Shown here: in pieces, positions 51,442-60,695 of the stretch | Numbering within the stretch: the stretch's first letter is position 1 | Layout of the letters: every line of letters begins with the position of its first letter | NCBI GenBank assembly: GCA_023333565.1 | Contig: JAJKFH010001013.1 | Span: forward strand, 1-64,000 | Length of the DNA stretch: 64,000 bases | Reading direction: 5' to 3' | Origin: Puffinus mauretanicus | Lineage: Eukaryota; Chordata; Aves; Procellariiformes; Procellariidae | Made by a program: the position numbers and the translations under genes | The notes under the pieces: model-generated | Seen by the model: the letters and a program-made list of their open reading frames with translations, nothing else | Told to the model about the DNA's origin: nothing | Databases searched by the model: none

Positions 51442-51952
51442 TAGAATCATAGAATCATAGAATCATTAAGGTTGGAAAAGACCTCTAAGATCATTGAGTC
51501 CAACCGTCAACCCAACACCACCATGCCCACTAACCATGTCCCTAAGCGCCTCATCTACACGTCTTTTAAATACTTCCAGGGATGGTGACTCAACCACTTC
51601 CCTGGGCAGCCTGTTCCAAGGCCTGACCACTCTTTCAGTAAAGAAATTTCTCCTAATGTCCAATCTAAACCTCCCTTGGCGCAACTTGAGGCCATTTCCT
51701 CTCATCCTATCGCTAGTTACTTGGGAGAAGAGACCAACACCCACCTCGCTACAACCTCCTTTCAGGTAGTTGTAGAGCGCGATGAGGTCTCCCCTCAGCC
51801 TCCTCTTCTCCAGACTAAACAACCCCAGTTCCCTCAGCCACTCCTCATAAGACTTGTGCTCCAGGCCCTTCACCAGCTTCGTTGCCCTTCTCTGGACACG
51901 CTCCAGCACCTCCATGTCCTTCTTGTAGTGAGGGCCCCAAAACTGAACACAG
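51442..51952 (-). repeat. CR1 LINE, 3' fragment with open frame (minus orientation)
   Basis: This is a 5'-truncated avian CR1 element. On the minus strand an ATG at 51,913-51,915 opens 149 codons to a stop at 51,466-51,468. They encode the C-terminal end of the CR1 reverse-transcriptase protein, with the conserved stretches [27 protein letters not shown] and W-N-R-L-P-R-E. The 3' end carries the typical CR1 tail of ATTCTATG units (about three copies, 51,441-51,467). The catalytic reverse-transcriptase core is absent, so it is dead as a mobile element. The undisturbed frame points to a young copy. A run of T (51,976-51,991) lies just beyond its 5' end. Confidence 0.97.
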
Positions 51953-54900
51953 CTAACAGCGGTTTGTGGGATTCCTTTTTTTTTTTTTTTTAAACACTAC
52001 AGATTGCAAGACACTGTGATACCATAGTGATATAGACCATGCCTCTATCTGATACAGAAAAATCTGGAACATTTTGAATCCTAGTTTGTACTTAAAGCTG
52101 AGATATTCAGAAGCAGGAAACTGTGAGGAGAAAAATTAGTAGAAGAACATCAAACAGAAGAAAAAAAAAACCCCTTTCTGTACAATTGCTAGCATTAATA
52201 TATTTTAGGACCATGATCTAGGCCACCTTCCTGCAGAAGGAAGTTTGTGCAAAGAAGTGGAGGTCAAGCCTAGAGTGACATGGTTCACTGAATGACCAAA
52301 TAGCGGTTTACATATTTCCTTTATGGCTGCTGGCACTGGTTTTGGCCTAGAAGCCTCTAATGAACAAAGAGAGCTCTGATCCCTTCTGGAGCCATTCATA
52401 TGTGATTAAGATCCAACAATACAGCACTTTGATCCACTGAGCTACAGAAGGATTGGATGTTTCCTAAAGGAGTCATTTCGGGTGAAAGGGGAGGAGAAGA
52501 AAAGAAGGGAATTTTCCCGATCAGGTCAATCTTACTGAGACAGCACTCTTCTCACATCTGACGTGCATTGTTCTCTCTTCAGAGTTTTGAAGCTTTGGAA
52601 AGATGACAGATGGCTGAGGTACGGAATAGAGGAGTGAATTGTGGCATCAGTGTCTCAAGAACAAAGAATAAATTTATCTTTTCGAAGATGGAATAAGATT
52701 CATTTTCAAGAGAAGGAAATTTGCAACAGTTAGCTGTTGCAAGCCATATTGCAACAAAGAAGGACATACAAATGGACAATTATTACAGCAAATTGGATAG
52801 CATCCTTTCTAGATACGTTTGAAAAGCTTGCAGTCCCCATAGTCAAAAATACATGCTTCCTCACTCTAAAGTAGCTAAAACCAGCAGGAGATGTATGGGT
52901 AGGTCTATAAAAAAAATCTCAGAGAATGAACACCTGGTTCTTGAAAGTAATCTTTCTATCTTGACACCAATATACTTCACATAACCCAAGAGAATTAAAG
53001 GCCTGTTTGAAGTTAGAAGAGCATGTACATGACATAACATTTGGAGGAGTATTTACTTTTTTCAACAGACATAAGTATTAAGCACAGGTGATGGATTCAG
53101 ATCCGCAGGAATGAACGGAGGCTGGAATGTCTAGACGACCAGGAAAGCATAACACAGGTGTGACAACTCTGCTTGACTATCACATTCCAACATTTTCAGT
53201 ATAAACTAAGTAACTTCCATCATTTGTTGATATAAAAGCAGAAGAGGGAAAACATATTTGGCTTTGTCTACTACAAATGTCTACTCCTAATAATTTATTT
53301 TGGAAGCTAACTCTCCTTTTCATATTTGGGTTGGATGCTTCCAAGTCCACCTGGGGATGGCTCAGCTCTCTGGCTATCCAGTACAATAGTTTTCAGTTCA
53401 GAAAACACTTTAAATTCTCTGTCTCTGGTTTAGCCAGATTGCTCATACTTGAATGCTTTTTATGTGTCCTACTGGACAGCAAGTGATTTTTTGCTCAAGA
53501 GAAAATCCTTGTATTTGACATTTACACTCTAACTTCTTGAATCCCTTGCCAATGTATGTGTACTATGATTCCTCATGTACAAATCAAGCAAAACACACTA
53601 TCTTTGCTCAGATGATTTTTGAAAACCAACAACAACGTAGAGCTGCACTGACAGCCAACTGCCAATAGCAGGGAAGTCAAGGTGAAAGCAAAGAGAATCA
53701 ACAAGGTGGTAACCCCAAAACTAAAATCTATTGTCAGTATTTGCAGTAAAAAGGGGTTTGCCACCAATCTTGTACCATAAAAGAGACTACGACCCTCTAT
53801 AAACTACTCAGTTTTATAGTGCTATAATGTCAGATATATTAAATAAATCTTGAACTACTCTGTTTCTGTACACAAGTAAGGCAATTAAAAGGTATCTACT
53901 CCTTAAAGCAGTATCACAGAAAAAATACATGGAACAAGCATTTTGCATCTCTCTGTTAATTCAATGTCAATAAGGAGGGTTCCTCCAATTAAAAGAAAAA
54001 CACAGTTCACAGGAAAAAGATGGGATTTGCTTTGGAAAGCTCACCTGCAGCTTACGTTTAAGGACTATATGTCAAGTGATTTAGCTACAGCTTACCTGTT
54101 TTGGAGTTGAAGTTACAGAAAAGGAAGTTTTATTTTCCCTATCACATATCTGCAGTATAACATGTTCAGCAGACAGCTTATCACTAAAATCTTTTTCAAT
54201 AATTGATGTTTGATTATTCCTGTTCTAATTTCATTTGCTTCACAAAAGATAATCTCAAATTAATAATTGAATTTTCATCAACTAATTAAAAATGTATTAA
54301 AGCACATTTGCTATTACAAATCCATGAAAAGGAGACCATTTAACAAATCCATTAGACTAGAACAAATACAATTTTTGAAACTATAGAACTGTAGGCAAGA
54401 AACCAGTCCCTTTGGAAAACTAACAGTGGGTCATTCCCTAGGACTGACCTGCAAGTTAGCAGAGGGGCAGGAGTCTGGACAGCAGCACTCTCCCATGACA
54501 TTTACAAAGTTGCAGTTCATTAATATTACTGCTAAGAGCAGAACCTGGTCTGACAGACCAAAACAACTTATTCACCCTATTGAGAATTAACAAAAAAGGC
54601 ATAGATTTTAATGGCAAGTAAGCAGCTAGGCCAGCTGCTAATTACTGCCAACCTGCAATTGGACGTAGTGACACCGTGCTTTTGAAACTCTCCCTACAGC
54701 CATGCACAGCTGAGATGTTTGAAGTGCTAGTGTGACTCCTCTTCTTCACCTTTAGGGGTCTCCAGAGTTGTCTATACTGCAAAATTACCCACATGGTATT
54801 GACAATTAGTTTTCAATAGTTCATTATATTCTGAGTTTTGGAATGTCTGCTTTGTTCTGTTCTGGTGATAAGAAACTGTTTTGCGTTAACTTTCAAACAA

Positions 54901-56477
54901 AAAATGCACTATCTTAGGGGTTGTGCTACAGATTATGATAATTAAATTGTATGCAGAGTGTATTGGTGTATTGCAACTGTACAGTTATGCCCAGCTTCTT
55001 GATCAGGCTTTCCCAGAAAGACCTGCCATTTCCTTCCTGATTTAAGTTCAAAGTCAAAGTCACAGCAAACTTTTGACTGAACTTGTCTAAAATACACGTG
55101 CAGGGTAAAGCTTTCACTTGGGTAGCTGACAGCCCACCTTTGGCTCCCAGCGACAACCGAATATCCAGCTGCAGCTAGGATGAAGGATGAGAATTTGGTA
55201 TATCTGCAGCAGTCAAACAGGAAAAAGTTTACTCCAGACTCCAGGGGTAAAGGATCACCTTCTTTGCTTTCACTGGCCAGCTGGAACAAGGGGGGGAAAT
55301 TTTCTTTGCGTTCACTGGCCATGAGCTCAGTCTGCTTCATTTGCTATTCAAACTTCACTGTAGCAGTAGAATTGTCCATGTCGCTCATGGACAAAAGTGA
55401 ATGCTGCAGGACCAAAGCCCTCCACAAACCTGTAGTGACTGGAGCTCCACTTCTGGGCATACATGAAAATTAAGTAAAGTTTGGCTAGGGGAAATGGAAG
55501 TAAAAAGAGCTAAGGAGACTACATGGGGTTTTTTTTATGTTTTCTCTCTTCCCTAATTCAGCTGAAAAGAAAGCCCAGGAAGGTAGGAACAGGTAAAGAA
55601 ATGGTGAAGGATAGAGGCAACAGGCAGCGAAAGAAAGACATGTTTCATTAGGAACATGTCAAGACAGAGGAAAAGATGTAGAACTCAAAGCAGAAAGTTC
55701 AGATCATAATTAGTTTCAGATTAGTTTTGTTTATTGGAAATTGCAAGAGGCTGATATGAGACATTATTGTATAACAATTCCACCTTCCATTACAGCTACT
55801 CATTTACCTCCAGTGTTTCCCATTCATTTAAGAAGTCAGCTGAAAGCTCTCATTCCATAAAGCCCACATTTTGGGACACAATCCAGCGTTTAAAAAAAAA
55901 TTGTATTTTGCAAATGGTACTGAGGTGTTAAAAGAATATCATACTACTCCCTGTCTTTCAGACCCACCTTAATCCGAAAAAGCTTCAACGTGAGCAGAGT
56001 TTTTATGATTCATGCTAGTTCAACAATACCACTACCAATTGCAGATCATCATCATGACATTCCCTGAAAGCATGGCTAATAAAACTATATGGTAACATTT
56101 ATCATCCTCATACCCAGTTAAAGGATCTACTATTCAGCTAACAGAATATCTAGAATCATATACCATAGTTAGAAAGAAGGTAAAACATTCAAAGCATGTC
56201 TTCAACAAATTAAAATTCAGATCTTGGATTTTTTTTCTTTTTTGTAAACACATAACCCGTGAGTATTATGAGTTCAGCAAATTTGGTTTATTTACTGTTA
56301 CATTGCTTTCTTTCATTTTAAGGGTACGTCTACTTCAGGCATCACTTATGCATGTATAAATAAGCTCTAGATTGATACAAATTACAATAGGGACACCAGA
56401 TCTCTTTCTCAAAAAGAATTGTTGGATTCTAGAAGGCTTTTGTGCAAGAATACCATCTGACATTAGAGATATTAATG
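51953..56477. other. Non-coding sequence; nothing firmly recognised
   Basis: A T-run at 51,976-51,991 flanks the CR1. The 132-codon minus-strand frame at 54,942-55,340 and the overlapping + frame at 55,180-55,473 contain two copies of a TTCTTTGC-TTCACTGGCC word about 50 bases apart. Neither shows a known domain. No exon or young repeat was found. Confidence 0.5.
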
Positions 56478-56600
56478 AAGGAAATGTCATATATCCCTGT
56501 GAGCTAAGTAAGTATTATTTTCCCAGTCTTACAGATGGGAAGCTGAAAGTAGGGATTAAAATCCTCAAATTGGCAAGTTGTTTCATCAAGTGTTTGATTA
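56478..56600 (-). repeat. MIR-type SINE relic (minus orientation)
   Basis: On the + strand the segment reads as the reverse of MIR. It has CCTGTGAGCTAAGTA (matching the CTATGAGGTAGGTA block), TATTATTTTCCC, then TTACAGATGGGAAGCTGAAAG (matching TTTACAGATGAGGAAACTGAGG), and a decayed GGTTAAGTGACTTGCC-like stretch. This is the MIR core in minus orientation. It is old and non-coding. The call is from remembered family structure. Confidence 0.8.
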
Positions 56601-58098
56601 CCAGTTGTGAGCAGTCCCACTCAAGTGAGTAAATACTTCAATTCTGACCCGCAAGCAATTTTTTCTAATTCTTCTCACCCACCCCCCCCCCAAGTATGTT
56701 GGAATAAGCTCAGCCAGGTAATGGCTAGCCAGAAGAAAAACAACACTTCTTTTTAGGAACTGACACGAGCTCAGACTTGTTCTTTTCTGAGTCTGTGCCT
56801 TGGAGAAGTTCAGGAAACTTGTCATTTCTGCACAGAAACTGTCTCCTAAAATAGCCTAAAATAGATTCACTTACAAATGGGCTCTGGCAGCACCTGGATC
56901 TGTCACATCTTGTGACCCCAGAAAGGCAATGAGACAGGTGAGTTGGTGAGGAGCTGTGACATGTTTCTGGGTTTCCCTTAGGTCCTTGTCTTTTTGGAAA
57001 ACATGGGGAATTATTAGTGCTTATCATCTAGCTATTCAGTAAATTCCTTATAAAGGAGTGAATGCATCCAGGCTCTCAGTCAGTTAACTAGCCAAAAGTT
57101 AGACTGCCAGGCAGGAACAACAGAAAAAGATGTAGAGGGCTGGTTTTCCCCTGAAGGTAACCTGTCTCGCTTTAGATCAAATATCGGGAAGCACTAAATT
57201 ACAGTAATTTGGAATTATGGAAAATTCAGAATTTTTTGACTAATCTCTTTCCCAGTATGTATTAGTATAATGAATGATACGTTGTAAATACAGTAATCTT
57301 TCTTATCCACATCTCTCAACTTTTTCACATCAATGTGATATGACCATATAAAGTGCTAATTTTCTTTTCCCTTCCAGATAAGTTTGAATATGCAAATTCA
57401 AGGGGTTTAGAATAGAGTGAGACCAAGTTTATACAAATGATGTTTTGTTGGCAAATATATCTCTCTCATTCTTATGGGTAAATTTACATATAAAGACTTG
57501 CAATATGTTGAAGAAATTTTGTCCCATTTCCCCACATTTACAGCTGTATTAGGAGTCCCAGTGCTATGTATTTGCCACACATATAGCTGTTCAAAAGATA
57601 ACTGAGACTTCTGCTTGGCATGGAGCCAAGAAGACAAGATACTAAAGCCTATTAACAGTGCATCACGACTGTGAATTAAAGAATCCTGTGGAACCATAAA
57701 CTGTCTAGAAAGAAAATGAGAAAAATAATAAAATTTGATCAGAGGGTTAATATATTTTTATTAGTGCCTGGCAGCAGACTAGTAATAGACCATTTAAATG
57801 TGTACAGCAATATAACTGACTTGTGTCAGATGCATAGTGGTGAAAAAGTCTGCAGACAGTAGAGTATTTATAGCTAATAAAAAAAAAAAAGAGAACCAGA
57901 CTAGACTTAGCATAGATTTTATCTGTATTTCTCAAGCTGATATTCTCTGGAACATGGAGATTCTCTAAAGGAATCAAAACATTACCGAATGCTTCCAGGC
58001 TATCAATGACAATAATTACATAGTAAGCACTGCTGGGAATCTAGAATTCCCACTTTAAAATCCCAAACTATCTAAAAGCTCAAAACACAACTCTCCCC
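56601..58098. other. Non-coding sequence up to the retroviral insertion
   Basis: It contains a C-run at 56,683-56,692 and an A-run at 57,879-57,891. No exon or young repeat is supported. The bases just before the LTR (CTCTCCCC) would include the target-site duplication, but the other copy lies outside the window. Confidence 0.5.
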
Positions 58099-58184
58099 TG
58101 TCCTGGTTCCAGCTGGACAGGGTTAACTTTCTTCCCAGTAGCTTGGGGGGTGTGCTGTGTTTTGGGTTCAGGTGTGAAAGGAGC

Positions 58185-58217
58185 GTTGATGGCCCATTGA
58201 TGCCCCATTGATGCTTT
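58185..58217 (+). repeat. Triple 11-bp repeat in U3
   Basis: Three adjacent 11-base units (GTTGATGGCCC, ATTGATGCCCC, ATTGATGCTTT) sit about 100-130 bases upstream of the TATA box. Short tandem repeats at this place in an LTR are often enhancer units. Which factor would bind is not known. Confidence 0.6.
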
Positions 58218-58300
58218 GGCTGTTGCTGGGTGATGCTTGCACCGGGAGGGGGGAGCGCAGCCGGGTGGTGGACCCAGCTGGTGGGGTATTCTATACCATG

Positions 58301-58308
58301 TGACATCA
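58301..58308 (+). promoter_or_regulatory. CRE/AP-1-like site TGACATCA
   Basis: The word differs by one base from the cAMP-response element TGACGTCA and lies 8 bases upstream of the TATA box. It is a plausible bZIP-factor site in the LTR promoter. Confidence 0.35.
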
Positions 58309-58315
58309 TGCTCAG

Positions 58316-58323
58316 TATAAAAA
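58316..58323 (+). promoter_or_regulatory. LTR TATA box
   Basis: TATAAAAA lies within the LTR at the expected distance upstream of the poly(A) signal. Transcription would start about 25-30 bases downstream, near 58,345. Confidence 0.75.
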
Positions 58324-58470
58324 CCAGGTGTGTGGGGGGCTCGCCCCCCGTTCGTGACACGCGGTCGGCGGTCGGTGAGCGGTTGTATCGTGCATTGCCT
58401 GTTTTGTGTATTCTGTTATTGTTGTTGTTCTCATTGTTATTTTACTGTTCTACTTAGTTTTATTTCAATT

Positions 58471-58476
58471 ATTAAA
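58471..58476 (+). terminator. LTR poly(A) signal ATTAAA
   Basis: This common variant of AATAAA lies about 155 bases downstream of the TATA box, inside the presumed R region. It is followed by T-rich sequence. In the 3' LTR the same site would end the viral transcript. Confidence 0.65.
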
Positions 58477-58614
58477 CTGTTTTTATCTCAACCCGGGAGC
58501 TTTCCTACTTGTGCCCTCCCGATTCTCTCCCCATCCCACCGGGGCGGGGGGGTGATCGAGCGGCTGCGTGGCGTTTATTTTTGCTGGCTGGGGTTAAACC
58601 ACGACAGTCCTTTT

Positions 58615-58632
58615 TGGCGCCCAACGTGGGGC
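58615..58632 (+). other. Primer binding site, tRNA-Lys(1,2)
   Basis: TGGCGCCCAACGTGGGGC is an exact 18-base complement of the 3' end of tRNA-Lys(1,2) including CCA, the primer used for example by Mason-Pfizer monkey virus. It lies eight bases after the LTR end. A typical ERV-L of mammals is named for a leucine tRNA primer, so a lysine primer is notable for an ERV-L-like pol. Confidence 0.92.
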
Positions 58633-58713
58633 TCGGAGGGTTGAGATAACGACAGATTATTTAGAGCATATTGAGGAATTTATATCTGGTAACATATTAA
58701 TTTGCTCTGCACC

Positions 58714-58782
58714 ATGCTCTTGTTTTTACTGTACCTGTTAAAAATTGGAGTTGGGTTTGTAGTCTGTTGTGCTCTGCCGTGA
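58714..58782 (+). other. Short hydrophobic open frame overlapping the gag leader
   Basis: The first ATG after the primer binding site has the strong context CACCATG. It opens 22 codons of very hydrophobic sequence (Leu, Val, Cys and Phe rich) that end at TGA in a frame different from gag. It may be an upstream ORF, or the original gag amino end now separated from the rest by a frame break. The sequence alone does not decide. Confidence 0.4.
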
Positions 58783-58856
58783 TTAATGATGTTTTGCCTG
58801 GGAGATTTGTTACTAAAACGCTGGCATTGGGGGTTATTTGGTATTTGGGATTCGTA

Positions 58857-60620
58857 ATGAAGCCGTTTCTGCATTTCGGGTACCACCTCATGGAGACCAT
58901 TAGCAATTATACCTTTTCCTCCGAGAGATTCTTTATGGAGGAAGTAGAGAATGGCACCCTCGCTACCTTTCTCTATGATGTCATCTCCTTTGTTAAAATA
59001 ACTTGCCAGTACCTTGAACATCCCTGGGTAGTTAAGATACATCTATTGGTACTCCTTGGGAATATTGTTGCGGTTTCATCCAAGGTTAGTAAGCAATTTA
59101 AGAATGTCATCCAGAGATCTGCCCCAAGGCTGGATAGTTATGAGTGGCAGGGCGAGTGGGAAAGCATGGGCAAATGCTTAGGACGATGGGCATCCCCAGT
59201 GTTCTGGAACTTTACCCCTGAACAAGTGCAGAACCCTGAAAAATTAGTAGAATATTTGGAAGAAGTATGCTGTCACCCTGGCCATTCTAGGGAGACGCAA
59301 ATCACTACAATATGCTGGGGCCTGGCCCACGCCTACCGAGCCCTGTTTAACACCACTCAGAACCCCCAAGGGGAAGGAAACGTCTCTGCAGCTGATGACA
59401 AAGCAACAAGCCCTGTGGCTACTCCTCCCCCCACAGCAAGCACAGCGGCTCCCTCACCCCCCAGGGCAGGCACGGCAGCTACTCCGCCCCCTGCGACAGA
59501 GACCCAACCCGTGCCGGTATCAGTCGCCCCTATACAAAAAAGAAAATGCACAAGAAAATCAGCTCGTCTAGTAAGGGATGAAGATGAACCAGGGCCATCA
59601 TGAGAACAGGAGGAGGAGGAGGCAGAACCCGTAAATGAGATGGTGACCACCCGATCCCTATCTCTGGGTGAGCTGCGAGATATGCGAAAAGATTTCAGCC
59701 GTCGTCCAGGCGAGCACATTGTCACTTGGCTGCTCCGATGCTGGGATAACGGGGCCAGTAGCCTGGAATTAGAGGGTAGAGAAGCCAAGCAGCTGGGATC
59801 CCTTTCTAGGGAAGGGGGCATTGACAAAGCAATTGGACAAGGGGCACAAGTCCTCAGCCTCTGGAGGCGACTCCTGTCAGGTGTGAAGGAAAGGTATCCC
59901 TTCAAGGAAGATGTTATATGCCACCCAGGCAAGTGGACCACCATGGAGAGAGGTATCCAGTACCTGAGAGAATTAGCTGTGCTGGAAGTGATTTATGATG
60001 ACCTGAACAACGAGCAGTTATCCAAAGACCCAGATGAAGTCAAATGCACCCGACCCATGTGGCGGAAGTTTGTACGGAGCGCACCAGCGTCACATGCAAA
60101 CTCATTGGCAGTAATGACCTGGAGAGATGGAGAGGAACAAGCGGTGGATGAACTGGCTGGCCAACTCCGGCAATATGAAGAAAGTCTCTCTTCCTCCCTA
60201 CGGGCCTGTGTCTCTGCTGTGGAGAAACTGTCTCAGGAGGTCCAGCAACTCAAAGAGGATATGTCCTGCTCCCCACCTGCACGGGCCAGTGTCTCAGCCA
60301 TTAGGAGCAAGCGTCCCTCTGCTCAAGAGAGGAGACATCGTGGGTACACACGCCGGGGCACCCTGTGGTTTTACCTGCGTGACCACGGAGAGGACATGAG
60401 GAAGTGGGATGCAAAACCTACCTCAGTCCTACAGGCACGGGTACATGAGTTGCAAGGGAAAACAACCACAAAAGGGGGTTCTTCCAGGAAAACTGCTGCT
60501 CCAGTCTCCAGTGAGTTCCCCAGACAGAGTAGAAGGGCTGATTCCACTTCCGACCTTAACAAAGGGACTTCTGACTCATACTTACAAGAAGTGGATAGCG
60601 AATATGATGACCAGGACTAG
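58857..60620 (+). pseudogene. ERV-L-type gag, interrupted by one in-frame TGA
   Basis: Gag would form the capsid shell. The frame is open from 58,701 and its first ATG is at 58,857. The first part (248 codons) has a region with Trp and Tyr residues, a Pro/Ala/Thr-rich linker at about 59,400-59,520 and a basic cluster (K-R-K and K-S-A-R) before TGA at 59,601-59,603. The same frame then continues for 338 codons to TAG at 60,618. The second part carries the conserved capsid-type region (pattern L-R-D-M-R-K-D-F-S-R-R-P-G-E, then W-L-L-R-C-W-D-N-G). A likely coiled coil follows at about 60,150-60,270 and then a basic, Arg/Lys-rich tail. No CCHC zinc knuckle is present, as in other ERV-L and spuma-like gags. 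ERV-L gag is the relative of the mouse Fv1 restriction factor. As it stands only the two separate pieces could be made. Confidence 0.88.
59601..59603 (+). other. In-frame TGA interrupting gag
   Basis: The reading frame before and after this codon is the same and shows gag-like sequence on both sides, so this is a single nonsense break, not a frameshift. The first ATG after it is at 59,640. Confidence 0.85.
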
Positions 60621-60695
60621 AGGGGCCCTGCCTCCAGCCAGGTGGAGGAAAGGGACAACCGGGTTTACTGGACCGTGTGGATTCGATGGCCTGGC
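60618..60695 (+). promoter_or_regulatory. Gag-pol amber codon with possible readthrough pseudoknot
   Basis: Gag ends at TAG (60,618-60,620), and pol is open in the same frame immediately afterwards with no frame change. Ten bases downstream a perfect 6-bp hairpin forms: CCTCCA (60,631-60,636) with TGGAGG (60,643-60,648). Its 6-base loop GCCAGG is perfectly complementary to CCTGGC at 60,690-60,695, so a pseudoknot is possible. Murine leukaemia virus makes Gag-Pol by amber readthrough stimulated by a pseudoknot about eight bases downstream. The similarity of layout is seen; function is inference. Confidence 0.5.

Larger units (their letters stand above)
58099..58606 (+). repeat. 5' LTR (508 bp)
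   Basis: It begins TGTCCTGG and ends CCACGACA, so the termini are inverted repeats with one mismatch and the canonical TG...CA ends. Inside are a TATA box (58,316), a poly(A) signal ATTAAA (58,471) and a GT-rich segment between them. By position, U3 would run to about 58,345, R to about 58,490 and U5 to the end; these inner limits are estimates. The primer binding site follows after eight bases, which fixes the right edge. No second LTR copy was seen in the window. Confidence 0.93.

Noticed and set aside
54942..55340. 132-codon frame on the minus strand with overlapping + strand frame
   Set aside because: Both strands are open only because of local composition and a short duplicated word; no family is recognised.
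59357..59944. 195-codon minus-strand frame opposite gag
   Set aside because: Shadow of the gag coding strand, with composition explained by the Pro/Ala-rich region on the + strand.
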